Shown one piece after another: positions 36,584 to 44,610 of a stretch of DNA of 64,000 nt. The position numbers were made by a program, and so were the translations under genes. The DNA comes from Flammeovirga yaeyamensis (GTDB lineage: Bacteria; Bacteroidota; Bacteroidia; Cytophagales; Flammeovirgaceae). The notes under the pieces are model-generated. The model did no database searches. It was not told the DNA's origin and was given only the letters and a program-made list of their open reading frames with translations. Every line of letters starts with the position of its first letter. Within the stretch, counting starts at the first letter, position 1. The DNA lies in the NCBI RefSeq assembly GCF_018736045.1, contig NZ_CP076132.1, positions 3,705,501-3,769,500 of the forward strand. Direction: 5' to 3'.

Positions 36584-37387
36584 TTATTCTTGCATTCGGT
36601 AGGCGATCATTTTATTCTTTACAATACAATAGACTGTATGATTTGACGCACTATATACCGCAAATTTTACTTTTTTCGCGGGCAAATCTAGGGTATTTTT
36701 TTCAGTTGAGTACAATGATTTAAAATGTATTTGATCTTTCTTTAACCAATACATTTTATTGTCGGTAAACCCAATAACTGTTGCTCCTCCAATATCAGTA
36801 GGTTCTGATAAAATATTACCCAATAAATCGAAAGTAAATACACCCATTCTTTCCTCTACAACATATAAGTTATTTTGATATTCCCTCATCCAAGTGGGGT
36901 TCCAATAACTCGCAGAAAGAATTTGTTCAATCGATACATCTAGGCTGACTTGTTGTTGTTGAGGATAATATTTTTTGAGGCGAAACGATGGTTGGTCGTA
37001 TACCCATATTCCTCCGTCAGTAGCATTAGTAGCCACGGAAGCATATTCTATCAATTCTTCATCAAATAAATATTCGGATTGTTGAGTGAGCTGTTGGCCT
37101 AAAGTTCTGATACCCTGCCAATCGGGAGAAAATAAAACCGTATTGAGCATTGCCCAAGCATCAATTTGAACCTCAGCAGGAGTTGTTGGTGAATAACGAC
37201 GTACTTCCACATCATCTTTATATTGCATCACGTTTCCTTCATGATCTACAATATAAATAAAGCCCATTCGGTCGATATCTATGGCAGCGACTTCCCCTAC
37301 TTCTACTTCAAAAAGCTGAGTTTGTGCAAATGTATTTCCTGTTAAGAACAAAAGGCTACTCAAAAGTAAGCAGCTCCACTTTTTCAC
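36584..37387 (-). CDS. Exported beta-propeller-like protein
   Basis: 267 residues from a GTG at 37387, preferred to an ATG 72 bp upstream because VKKWSCLLLSSLLFLTGNTF-AQ is a signal peptide and an N-terminal extension would mask it. The upstream start would also overlap lpxH by 104 bp; with GTG the overlap is 32 bp. Repeated blades read as DIDRMGFIYIVDHEGNVMQY, NLYVVEERMGVFTFDLLGN and HTVYCIVKNKMIAYRM, suggesting NHL/YncE-like propeller repeats. Specific function unknown. It is translationally close to lpxH and the Cys-cluster gene. Confidence 0.72.
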   Translation of the reverse strand: MKKWSCLLLSSLLFLTGNTFAQTQLFEVEVGEVAAIDIDRMGFIYIVDHEGNVMQYKDDVEVRRYSPTTPAEVQIDAWAMLNTVLFSPDWQGIRTLGQQLTQQSEYLFDEELIEYASVATNATDGGIWVYDQPSFRLKKYYPQQQQVSLDVSIEQILSASYWNPTWMREYQNNLYVVEERMGVFTFDLLGNILSEPTDIGGATVIGFTDNKMYWLKKDQIHFKSLYSTEKNTLDLPAKKVKFAVYSASNHTVYCIVKNKMIAYRMQE

Positions 37388-38099
37388 CGTCGAAAGTAGC
37401 GTATTTATATTGAGAGAGCCATTCGCCGGTATTAATATATTTTCCTCCATTGTCGACATCTAGTTCAAGATATAAGTGTCTATGTCCAAATATATAATAA
37501 TCTCGGTACTCTTCCTTTTGTTTTTCCTGACAATACAACCAAATCCATTCTTTTTCGGGTCCATGGTACTCATGGTCTTTTTCTGCTCCAGCCGCTCTAG
37601 ATTGTTTTGACCATGTTTGTGCAATGCCCATACCTATGGTTGGATGCAAAAAGCCAAATAACCACTGACACAACGGATTGGCAAACACCTTCTTGATAAA
37701 CTTGTAAGTATAATCTCCAGGACCTAAACCGTCACCGTGACCGATATGAAACTTCTTACCCCACCATTCTACATCAATCGGTTCTCTAATGACCTCTACA
37801 CCTAATTCTTTTGGGAAGTAATCAAACATCCACATATCGTGGTTGCCAGTAAAGAAAGTGATGGGTACTCCTCGGTCTCTTAACTCCGCTAGTTTCCCTT
37901 GAAACCTCAAGAAACCTTTTGGTACGGCGAATCGATACTCAAACCAAAAATCAAATAAATCGCCTAATAAATAAATATGTTCTGCATCTTCTGCCACCAT
38001 ATCCAACCAACGGCATATCTTCTTTTCTCTTTCAAGACTTGCCTCGTAGGAAGGGGTTCCTAAATGAAAATCGGATGCGAAATATATTTTCTTAGACAT
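37356..38099 (-). CDS. lpxH: UDP-2,3-diacylglucosamine diphosphatase (LpxH type)
   Basis: Lipid A pathway enzyme that releases UMP from UDP-2,3-diacylglucosamine. From the ATG at 38099 it has 247 residues, starting MSKKIYFASDFHLGTPSYEA. The metallophosphoesterase motifs are DFHLG, LLGDLFDFWFEY, FFTGNHDMW, IGHGDGLGPGD and IFGHRHL, all intact. The LpxH-typical R-rich cap lies between the third and fourth motifs. A 23-residue upstream extension in the same frame is ignored because the phosphoesterase fold begins at KIYFASD. First gene of a three-gene minus-strand operon. Confidence 0.93.
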   Translation of the reverse strand: MSKKIYFASDFHLGTPSYEASLEREKKICRWLDMVAEDAEHIYLLGDLFDFWFEYRFAVPKGFLRFQGKLAELRDRGVPITFFTGNHDMWMFDYFPKELGVEVIREPIDVEWWGKKFHIGHGDGLGPGDYTYKFIKKVFANPLCQWLFGFLHPTIGMGIAQTWSKQSRAAGAEKDHEYHGPEKEWIWLYCQEKQKEEYRDYYIFGHRHLYLELDVDNGGKYINTGEWLSQYKYATFDGEKVELLTFE

Positions 38100-38277
38100 A
38101 AATTTTATTGATGTATGATTTTGTTCTGAATACAAAACTAACAGTTTCATCAAAAAACTGATATACATTAAGTGTATTTGATGAATAATTACTTTTAATA
38201 ATTATTATTATATGATTCAATCGATCAAAGTATCTGTTTATTTTTGATATTTGATCATAAATCATCGAAAGATTCAA
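38100..38277. promoter_or_regulatory. lpxH / AraC divergent region with candidate operator half-sites
   Basis: Holds ATACA (38163-38167) / TGTAT (38173-38177) as a short inverted repeat. A minus-strand ATCAGTTTTTTGATGAA at 38162-38146 resembles a repeat found upstream of the aldehyde dehydrogenase. Inference: autoregulation site for the AraC protein. Confidence 0.35.
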
Positions 38278-39249
38278 ATGCAGGAAGTATTACCTATTCT
38301 TAAAGTGTGGCAATCAAAATTAGGAGGTGAAATAAATAATAACACCTTACTAATTGATAATGATAATTGTATTGGTAAAATAGAAAGTTTCTCCTTTTCT
38401 GAAGAAGTTCAAATTTTAAGATTCGACTTTACCAGCAAAAAAGTGATACGTTTTTCTGGTTTAGATTTTAAAGATGATGAGTTTATTCCCATCTTTTTTG
38501 AAGAGCCCACCAATAACACCATCGAAAATGGACTTGAACTAATTGAGGGTCAAAAGAAAGAGGAATATGATTTTGACTTACACGGAGCATTCTGCACCAA
38601 TAGCAAATCAAACCTCACCTTTGATTTTAATACGAAGAAACCCATAAAATTTCTTTCCATCCGATTAACTAAAGACTTATTTCAAAGATTTATTAATAAG
38701 TCAGAAGTCCTAACTTCTATGCTGGATTTAAGCCAAGCATTTTATGTTGTCGAAGAATTCAATCAACTTATTGCCGGCTCCTATATGAGAGCAATGAACA
38801 TCCACAAAGATGAATTATTTAGTGATGAATTAATGTATTCAGTTGGACTTCACTTAGTGACTGCATTTTTCTCTAAATTATCTGAAAGAGAACTAATTAC
38901 TGATGAGAATAAATACCCTATCAATATTCAAGCAGTGGTTCAAGCAAGAAATCTAATTCGGCTGAATTGGGATAAACAGTACAGTCTCGAAAAATTATCA
39001 AAAGAATGTGGGTTGGGAACAAGTCGTTTACGCTTTCTATTTAAACAAACTTTTGGTGTGACTATTCATCAATTTCAAAATGATGTTAAATTAGAACAAG
39101 CCCGAAAAATGTTGCTGCAAAATAAATTAAGTATTTACATGATTGCCGTTGAGTTAGGATTTTCAAGTAGTAGTCATTTTGCGGCTGTATTCAAGAAGAA
39201 ATTCAACATTACTCCTAGTAATTATCAGAAGAAATATTTGAAAAACTAG
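38278..39249 (+). CDS. AraC-family transcriptional regulator (paralogue group member 1)
   Basis: 323 residues from the ATG at 38278; a TTG-started extension is less likely. The C-terminal 100 residues carry two helix-turn-helix units of AraC type: LEKLSKECGLGTSRLRFLFKQ and the second, KLSIYMIAVELGFSSSSHFAAVFKKKFNITPSNY. The N-terminal sensor starts with ILKVWQSKLGGEI, a signature shared with the AraC proteins at 50583 and 55881. Divergent from lpxH and immediately upstream of the dehydrogenase-sulfatase unit, it is the likely local regulator. Its effector is unknown. Confidence 0.93.
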   Translation: MQEVLPILKVWQSKLGGEINNNTLLIDNDNCIGKIESFSFSEEVQILRFDFTSKKVIRFSGLDFKDDEFIPIFFEEPTNNTIENGLELIEGQKKEEYDFDLHGAFCTNSKSNLTFDFNTKKPIKFLSIRLTKDLFQRFINKSEVLTSMLDLSQAFYVVEEFNQLIAGSYMRAMNIHKDELFSDELMYSVGLHLVTAFFSKLSERELITDENKYPINIQAVVQARNLIRLNWDKQYSLEKLSKECGLGTSRLRFLFKQTFGVTIHQFQNDVKLEQARKMLLQNKLSIYMIAVELGFSSSSHFAAVFKKKFNITPSNYQKKYLKN

Positions 39250-39256
39250 ACAAAAT

Positions 39257-39296
39257 CACTTTTTGATACATCAAAGTCAGTTTTTGATGTATGCAC
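39257..39296 (+). promoter_or_regulatory. Tandem direct repeat, probable AraC-type operator
   Basis: ACTTTTTGATACAT (from 39258) and AGTTTTTGATGTAT (from 39279) recur with a 21-bp step, two helical turns, 55-95 bp before the dehydrogenase start. The spacing is what an AraC-family dimer would contact. Binding by the adjacent regulator is inference. Confidence 0.45.
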
Positions 39297-39350
39297 TTTC
39301 TACTTACCCGTTTTCATAATCAAAATCAATTTATCAATAGATAAAATAAT

Positions 39351-40742
39351 ATGAAAATGGAAACTTTAGAAAGACAATTCGAACAAACAAAGCAAGCATT
39401 CCTTGATCAAGCAACACCAAATGTCAATCAAAGAATTGAGCAACTACAATTTCTAAAAGAAGTATTACTTCGATATCAACAAGATATATTTGACTCTTTA
39501 CACCAAGATTTTGAAGGCAGGAGTGTTCAAGATACTTTGTTGGAATTTCTACCGTGTATCAACAACATCGATTATACCATCGAACACTTACCTGAATGGG
39601 TAAAATCTTCTCAAAGAGATCCTGGAGCTCTTTTATCTGGTACTTCCAAGGCTAAAGTAGTCTATCAACCTAAAGGAGTTGTTGGTATTATTAGTACTTG
39701 GAACGCGCCCATAATGGTAACTCTAAATCCATTAACCACAGTAATTGCTACAGGGAATAGAGCAATGATCAAAATGAGTGAATTTACTCCTCATTTTAAC
39801 GCTGTTCTTCGCACAATTTTAGAGGAGGTATTTTATACCAATGAGGTGTGTATTATTGAAGGTGAAGCAGAGGTTGCAGCACAATTTTCTTCTTTACCAT
39901 TCGATCATATCTTATTTACAGGTTCCTCTACCGTAGGTAAATTAGTGATGAAAGCTGCATCTGAAAACCTGACTCCTGTTACTTTAGAGTTAGGCGGTAA
40001 ATCCCCAGTATTAATTGATGATACCCAAGAAATTGACCACATTGTTGAGCGAATTATTATTGGGAAAAGTGCCAATAATGGACAACTCTGTATCGCTCCA
40101 GATTATGTTTTACTTCCAGAGGATCGATTGGATGAGTTTGTGACTGCTTACAGAAATTATTATCAAAAACTCTTTCCGAAAGGAGTTGATTCTGAAGAGT
40201 TGACGTCTGTAATAAATGAAAGACAGTTTAAGAGGGTGCAAGGCTTGATGGAAAACAATGAATCCATCATCCCATGTCATGAAAATGCCTTTGATACTGA
40301 CCACCATAGAATGGTAACGCATTTAGTCATTGATCCTAGTTTAGATAGCAAAGTGATGAGTGAAGAAGTTTTTGGGCCTTTACTTCCTATCATCACTTAT
40401 AGAGATATTACCAAAGCACTCCAAATTATTCTTGACCGACCGAAACCGTTAGCTTTATATATTTTTTCTACCCACCAATCCCTCATACAAGAAGTCGAGC
40501 AAAACATGTTTTCTGGTGGACTGTGTGTGAATGATACGATTTTCCAAGCGGCCGTTGACGATGCTCCCTTTGGAGGGGTTGGCTTTTCGGGTATGGGACA
40601 CTACCATGGCATCGAAGGTTTTTATACTTTTTCCCATGCTAAGACAGTCCTTGAAACGGGTGATAATTACCAAATGCAACACCTATTTACTCCTGGGAAT
40701 AATCCTTTAAAAGACTCTATTTTTCAAACAATAAGTCAATAA
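39351..40742 (+). CDS. Aldehyde dehydrogenase (coniferyl/class 3-like)
   Basis: NAD(P)-dependent oxidation of an aldehyde to the acid; 463 residues. Active-site elements: general base Glu213 in LELGGKSP, catalytic Cys247 in NNGQLCIAPDYVLL, nucleotide site FTGSSTVGKLVM, NAPIMVTLNPL and the C-terminal FGGVGFSGMGHYHG. The length and TLEL-GGKSP/YVLLPE pattern match short class-3 (fatty or coniferyl aldehyde) dehydrogenases, which lack the longer N-terminal part of class 1/2. The start may be the ATG at 39357. It is the first gene of a plus-strand operon (next gene 3 bp on), downstream of the AraC gene. Confidence 0.93.
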   Translation: MKMETLERQFEQTKQAFLDQATPNVNQRIEQLQFLKEVLLRYQQDIFDSLHQDFEGRSVQDTLLEFLPCINNIDYTIEHLPEWVKSSQRDPGALLSGTSKAKVVYQPKGVVGIISTWNAPIMVTLNPLTTVIATGNRAMIKMSEFTPHFNAVLRTILEEVFYTNEVCIIEGEAEVAAQFSSLPFDHILFTGSSTVGKLVMKAASENLTPVTLELGGKSPVLIDDTQEIDHIVERIIIGKSANNGQLCIAPDYVLLPEDRLDEFVTAYRNYYQKLFPKGVDSEELTSVINERQFKRVQGLMENNESIIPCHENAFDTDHHRMVTHLVIDPSLDSKVMSEEVFGPLLPIITYRDITKALQIILDRPKPLALYIFSTHQSLIQEVEQNMFSGGLCVNDTIFQAAVDDAPFGGVGFSGMGHYHGIEGFYTFSHAKTVLETGDNYQMQHLFTPGNNPLKDSIFQTISQ

Positions 40743-40745
40743 GCG

Positions 40746-41537
40746 ATGAAAGTAATAAAAGGAAAAACAGTGCTTATTACTGGTGGAGCTCAAGGAATGG
40801 GTAAAGCCTATTTGGATAAAGCGGTAGAGGAAGGTGCAACAAATGTAATTATTTGGGACGTAAATGAGGCTGCAATGCGTAAGGTTGATGAGGAATATAA
40901 GTACCATTCCACTCGCGTCTATACTTATAAAGTAGATGTGACTAATACAGGTTTGATATATTCCACTGCTCATGAGGTACTACTTGAAATTGGCCCCGTA
41001 GATTTATTAATTAATAATGCAGGTATCGTTGATTCCGACTACTTCCAGGATCAAACCAAAGAAAAAATTGATCTAACAATGCAAATCAACAGTATTGCTC
41101 CTATGCATATTGCTCGTGCTTTTATTGAAAGTATGGCTAGCTTAGAGGAAGCGCATATTGTAAACATTGCCTCTGGTGCCGCCTATATCTATTGTCCGAA
41201 AATCATTACGTATTGTGCGAGTAAGTGGGCCATTTTGGGTTGGTCGGAAGGTTTAAATGTAGAATTAAAAGAAACCTGTCCATCTATTAAAGTAACTACT
41301 GTAACGCCAGGACATATTGATACGGGAATGTTTGACGGAGCCCATTTTTTCTTAATGCCAAAAATCCCTACCGAAGAGATGGTCAATGCTGTTTGGCAAG
41401 GTATCAAGAAGAATAAGACGCTTATTTCTAGACCTAAAAGACTGAGTTTCATCCCCGCTTTTAAAGCATTTTTAGGTAGATCAAAATGGAATTGGATTGC
41501 TAAGAGATCGGGGTTAAACGATTTCATGGCTCATTAA
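40746..41537 (+). CDS. Short-chain dehydrogenase/reductase
   Basis: 263-residue Rossmann oxidoreductase. Cofactor motif LITGGAQGMGKAY (TGxxxGxG), structural NNAG (90-93), active site Ser143, Tyr156 and Lys160 (YCASK). An Asp at 38 (IIWDVN) favours NAD over NADP. The C-terminal 40 residues are basic with ALKRLSFIPAFKAFLG-type character, as in membrane-associated SDRs of the hydroxysteroid/long-chain alcohol group. It starts 3 bp after the aldehyde dehydrogenase; together they could oxidise an alcohol to an acid. Confidence 0.92.
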   Translation: MKVIKGKTVLITGGAQGMGKAYLDKAVEEGATNVIIWDVNEAAMRKVDEEYKYHSTRVYTYKVDVTNTGLIYSTAHEVLLEIGPVDLLINNAGIVDSDYFQDQTKEKIDLTMQINSIAPMHIARAFIESMASLEEAHIVNIASGAAYIYCPKIITYCASKWAILGWSEGLNVELKETCPSIKVTTVTPGHIDTGMFDGAHFFLMPKIPTEEMVNAVWQGIKKNKTLISRPKRLSFIPAFKAFLGRSKWNWIAKRSGLNDFMAH

Positions 41538-41558
41538 TTAAAGAAAAATTATTCGCAT

Positions 41559-41987
41559 ATGTTTTTTAGTAAACACCTTAAACTATTCCTCCTTATTGGA
41601 GGGATAGTTACTATGTTGGCCTCCTTTTATTTTATCAATCCCGCACTTGCCTTATCAATGTTCAACAAACTCCCTTATGATGGTAAATATCTATTTATCA
41701 TCAGACACTGGGGAGTAATGGTAGGTGTTATGGGCTTTATGATTGTACTTTCGGCCTACCTCCCCTCTTGGAGAAAACCCATTATGATTTTCTCATTTAT
41801 TGAAAAATCGGGAATGGTTTTTCTTTACATCGAGAATTCTTTCCAAACTGAAACAGCATTTTTAAACGCCTACTTTATTCCTTTTGCTTTAACCGATATC
41901 CTAATAGTCACCTATACAATTTTCTATTGGAAAGAACTATTAGTCGACAAGCCTTTAATGATTAAATCAATACTTAAAAAATTATGA
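41559..41987 (+). CDS. Four-segment membrane protein, function unknown
   Basis: 142 residues with four hydrophobic segments at about 8-28, 46-66, 75-95 and 103-123 and short loops. No Cys or enzyme motif. MFFSKHLKLFLLIGGIVTML starts it and the end is Lys-rich (IKSILKKL), putting the C-terminus inside. It has the size of DUF4345/DoxX-like small membrane proteins, but I do not recognise a match. Its 3' end overlaps the sulfatase ATG by 4 bp, so it belongs to the same operon. Confidence 0.75.
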   Translation: MFFSKHLKLFLLIGGIVTMLASFYFINPALALSMFNKLPYDGKYLFIIRHWGVMVGVMGFMIVLSAYLPSWRKPIMIFSFIEKSGMVFLYIENSFQTETAFLNAYFIPFALTDILIVTYTIFYWKELLVDKPLMIKSILKKL

Positions 41988-43699
41988 AGAAAATCTACAT
42001 TATTCTCCCATTATTTCTGATGCTCTTTTCTGGCTGTAGTTTACTTCAACAGAAAGATCAGATTAATCGACCTAATATTGTTTTAATTATAGCAGATGAT
42101 CTAGGGTTTAGTGATTTAGGTATCTATGGAAGTGAAATACAAACACCAAACATCGATTTATTAGCATCTTCTGGAGTTCAGTTTACAAATTTCCACGCCG
42201 GTGCAGCATGTTCGCCAACAAGAACAATGTTGCTTACTGGAGTAGATAATCACTTGGCTGGTCTTGGAAATATGTTAGAAATTCAATCCGAAAATCAATT
42301 GGGTAAATCGGGTTATGAGGGTCATTTAAACCAAAATGTAACCACTATTGCAAGTTGGTTAAATCAAAGTGGTTATCATACGTATATGGCTGGAAAATGG
42401 CACTTGGGCAAAATACCTCAAACAAGACCTTATGCTCAAGGTTTTGATCAATCTTTTGCCTTAATGGAAAGCGGAGCTGATAATTGGGAATTAAAATCAT
42501 ATGCTCCTCTTTATCAAGAAATTCATTTTTATGAAAACAAGAAACGCATCAATGAACTACCTGAGGACTATTTTTCATCCGATTATTTCACTTCAAAAGT
42601 GATTGAATACATTTCTAAACAAGAAGACAATTCTCCTTTTTTCGCCTACTTAAGTTTTCAGGCCGTTCACATGCCGCATCAAGCGCCAAAATCGTATATT
42701 GATAAATATAATGGTGTATACGATAAGGGTTGGGAACAGGTAAGGAGAAACCGTTTACAGAAACAAATAGAGAACAATGTGGTGTTACCTTCCACAACAT
42801 TAAATGCTACATTTGAAGAAACTACGCAACCTAATTGGAAATTAAGTCCTTGGAACAAACTAAGTGATAGAGAGAAGAAATATAGTGCTAGACAAATGCA
42901 AACCTATGCCGGCATGGTCGACAACATGGACTATAATATCGGTCGATTGGTGTCTTATCTTAAAGAAACAGGACAGTATGAAAATACCATTTTCATCTTT
43001 ATGTCAGATAATGGAGCAGACCCAAATGACCTTTCAAAAAATGAGGCATTTTCCAAATGGTACAAACAGCAATATGAATATGTTTCTATAGACGATTACG
43101 ATGAAACCTTTTCTCAGATTGGACAAAAAGGATCATATTCTGCTTATGGACCTAATTGGGCTGCCACAGCCAATACTCCCACAAGTTACTTTAAAACATT
43201 TTCCAGCGAAGGTGGAATGAGAGTCCCACTAATTATATCTCATCCTAAAGGTTTTAAAAGAAATAAAATAAGTAATGAGTTCATTTATGTGAAAGACATT
43301 GCCCCAACTATTTTAGAATTTGCTCAAGTCAATATTGAGCATCAAATAGAAGACAAATTTGAAATCTCTGGGATAAGTCTTCTTGATTACATCCATGGAG
43401 ATAAAGACTTTGTTCATGAGGAAACCGAATATATTGGATATGAACTCTCTGGAAGTGCTGCCATTTTTAAAGGAGATTTTAAGCTTGCAAATAATCCTGC
43501 ACCAAAAGGCGATGGCACTTGGAAATTATTCAATATCAAAAATGATCCATCAGAACAAACTGACTTAAGTACCTACTACCCCCAACTCAAAGCGGAAATG
43601 CTCATTGCATTTAATAACTATCAAACAGAAAATGGAGTAATTCCAGTACCAAAGGATTACAATCCCATAAAACAGTTAATCATAAACAGTACTAGGTGA
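41984..43699 (+). CDS. Sulfatase, lipoprotein (arylsulfatase family)
   Basis: 571-residue formylglycine sulfatase. Lipoprotein signal ending LFSGC (Cys18). Metal site IADDLGFSDLG (Asp38, Asp39), formylglycine motif ACSPTRTML (Cys76 in CxPxR), AGKWHLGK (Lys), then FMSDNGADPND near residue 345. The Cys form needs a formylglycine-generating enzyme, not encoded here. LGDxGxYGSEIQTPNID and the large C-terminal domain are as in arylsulfatase A/steroid sulfatase-like members. Anchoring probably places it on the periplasmic or surface face. Being last in the AraC-linked operon, it would release the alcohol oxidised by the two dehydrogenases (inference). Confidence 0.93.
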   Translation: MKKIYIILPLFLMLFSGCSLLQQKDQINRPNIVLIIADDLGFSDLGIYGSEIQTPNIDLLASSGVQFTNFHAGAACSPTRTMLLTGVDNHLAGLGNMLEIQSENQLGKSGYEGHLNQNVTTIASWLNQSGYHTYMAGKWHLGKIPQTRPYAQGFDQSFALMESGADNWELKSYAPLYQEIHFYENKKRINELPEDYFSSDYFTSKVIEYISKQEDNSPFFAYLSFQAVHMPHQAPKSYIDKYNGVYDKGWEQVRRNRLQKQIENNVVLPSTTLNATFEETTQPNWKLSPWNKLSDREKKYSARQMQTYAGMVDNMDYNIGRLVSYLKETGQYENTIFIFMSDNGADPNDLSKNEAFSKWYKQQYEYVSIDDYDETFSQIGQKGSYSAYGPNWAATANTPTSYFKTFSSEGGMRVPLIISHPKGFKRNKISNEFIYVKDIAPTILEFAQVNIEHQIEDKFEISGISLLDYIHGDKDFVHEETEYIGYELSGSAAIFKGDFKLANNPAPKGDGTWKLFNIKNDPSEQTDLSTYYPQLKAEMLIAFNNYQTENGVIPVPKDYNPIKQLIINSTR

Positions 43700-43723
43700 G
43701 TCTATTAATCACCTAAGTTTTTT
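43693..43723 (+). terminator. Terminator overlapping the sulfatase stop codon
   Basis: 7-bp stem TAGGTGA / TCACCTA (the left arm contains the TGA stop) with a T8 tract. Confidence 0.75.
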
Positions 43724-43731
43724 TCGATAAT

Positions 43732-43765
43732 AAAACTACTTTTCTTTGAGGAGTAGTTTTTCTTT
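43732..43765 (+). terminator. Second terminator of the sulfatase operon
   Basis: 9-bp stem AAAACTACT / AGTAGTTTT followed by a T-rich tract, directly downstream of the first terminator. Confidence 0.7.
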
Positions 43766-43781
43766 TTCTGCAAAAATAAGA

Positions 43782-43820
43782 AAATAAAAAAAGTCAGTCT
43801 CCTTAAGGAAACTGACTTTT
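43782..43820 (-). terminator. Terminator after rplS
   Basis: 10-bp outer stem AAAAGTCAGT / ACTGACTTTT with an inner TCCTTAAGGA. On the minus strand a T tract follows. It lies 34 bp after the rplS stop. Confidence 0.85.
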
Positions 43821-43853
43821 GTATGTCTTTGGTAAAAAAGCAAAGATAAAAGA

Positions 43854-44207
43854 TTAGAATCTTTTCTCTCTAACTTTAGCAGCCTTACCATAACGACCAC
43901 GTAAGTAGAATAATCTTGCTCTTCTTACTTTACCTTTTCTCAATACCTCGATCTTGTCGATGTTTGGTGAGTTTAAAGGGAAGATACGCTCTACACCAAT
44001 ACCGTTAGAGATCTTACGTACAGTGAAAGTTTCACCTAAAGAACCCTTGTTACGACGTTGGATAACTGTACCTTGGAACTTTTGAACACGCTCCTTGTTA
44101 CCCTCTTTAATTTTTACGTATACGTCTACCGTATCACCTGCGCCGAAAGCGGGATGTTTCTCCATGTTGGATGAAAAATCCTTTTCAACTTTTTTAATTA
44201 AATCCAT
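43854..44207 (-). CDS. rplS: 50S ribosomal protein L19
   Basis: 117 residues from the ATG at 44207 ([21 protein letters not shown]), which suits the conserved L19 N-terminus; the ATG 24 bp further up adds a non-conserved extension. Motifs: [62 protein letters not shown] and [26 protein letters not shown] basic tail. It contacts 16S rRNA at the 30S-50S interface. It stands alone here, not next to rpsP, trmD or rimM as in many bacteria. Confidence 0.97.
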   Translation of the reverse strand: MDLIKKVEKDFSSNMEKHPAFGAGDTVDVYVKIKEGNKERVQKFQGTVIQRRNKGSLGETFTVRKISNGIGVERIFPLNSPNIDKIEVLRKGKVRRARLFYLRGRYGKAAKVREKRF

Positions 44208-44244
44208 TGTTTGATAAAATTTATCGTACAAAATTTTCGAAATG

Positions 44245-44252
44245 CAAAGATA
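44245..44252 (-). promoter_or_regulatory. Probable -7 box for rplS
   Basis: Minus-strand TATCTTTG matches TAnnTTTG, 38 bp before the ATG at 44207. A TTTC lies about 19 bp further up in the -33 position, one mismatch from TTTG. Confidence 0.5.
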
Positions 44253-44321
44253 GAAAAGATAATTTAGAAAAGAAATAAAACTTTGATATTTACTTCGTTA
44301 ATGAAGCATTATGTTTTTTAA

Positions 44322-44342
44322 GGTAGCAGGTAGCAGGTAGCA
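44322..44342. repeat. Three perfect GGTAGCA heptamers
   Basis: GGTAGCA repeated three times without change, then AATTTAACGCTCC. The same layout, a heptamer array followed by AATTTACGCTCC, occurs in the inverted-repeat arm at 49.2 kb, so this looks like a diverged relative of that repeat. Confidence 0.75.
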
Positions 44343-44404
44343 AATTTAACGCTCCTATAAAAAAATATCTTTAGCTAGAACCCATTCTTTGAGTTAGACC
44401 ACAA

Positions 44405-44428
44405 AAAGAGGTGGTGCAACCCCTCTTT
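44405..44428. repeat. REP-like hairpin
   Basis: AAAGAGG and GG pair with CC and CCTCTTT around TGCAA, with one bulge. It is related in sequence to the 44504-44522 palindrome by the shared TGCAACCCCTC end. Confidence 0.65.
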
Positions 44429-44503
44429 AATTAACAATTAAGAACTTATTGATTTAATACTATAACTATATCTCAACCACCTCAAGCTACCACTCTTCCC
44501 CAA

Positions 44504-44522
44504 GGAGGGGTGCAACCCCTCC
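44504..44522. repeat. Palindromic REP-like element, GGAGGGGT-GCA-ACCCCTCC
   Basis: Perfect 8-bp arms with a 3-nt loop. With its neighbours it fills the otherwise gene-free 44208-44610 gap, and its GC content is far above the surrounding DNA. Confidence 0.75.
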
Positions 44523-44563
44523 GAGATTCATCGATCCATAGCTATATTCCCATATAGACGTAA

Positions 44564-44582
44564 GGGCGAATCGCATTCGCCC
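44564..44582. repeat. Palindromic REP-like element, GGGCGAAT-CGC-ATTCGCCC
   Basis: Perfect 8-bp arms with a 3-nt loop, the same architecture as the 44504 palindrome but a different sequence. 29 bp from the stop of the reductase-like gene at 44611. It may also act as a terminator or mRNA stabiliser. Confidence 0.75.
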
Positions 44583-44610
44583 CAATATTAGACTTCTAAT
44601 ACATTGATAA

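Larger units (their letters stand above)
44208..44610. other. Repeat-filled gap between rplS and the 5-alpha-reductase-like gene
   Basis: 403 bp with no gene. It holds the rplS promoter, one heptamer array and three REP-like palindromes (each listed). Both flanking genes read on the minus strand. Confidence 0.7.

Noticed and set aside
40110-40973. Minus-strand frames within ALDH and SDR genes
   Set aside because: Antisense shadows of genes with intact catalytic motifs.
44208-44610. CRISPR array
   Set aside because: The repeated heptamers are contiguous with no spacers, and the palindromes differ from each other; no Cas gene is nearby.
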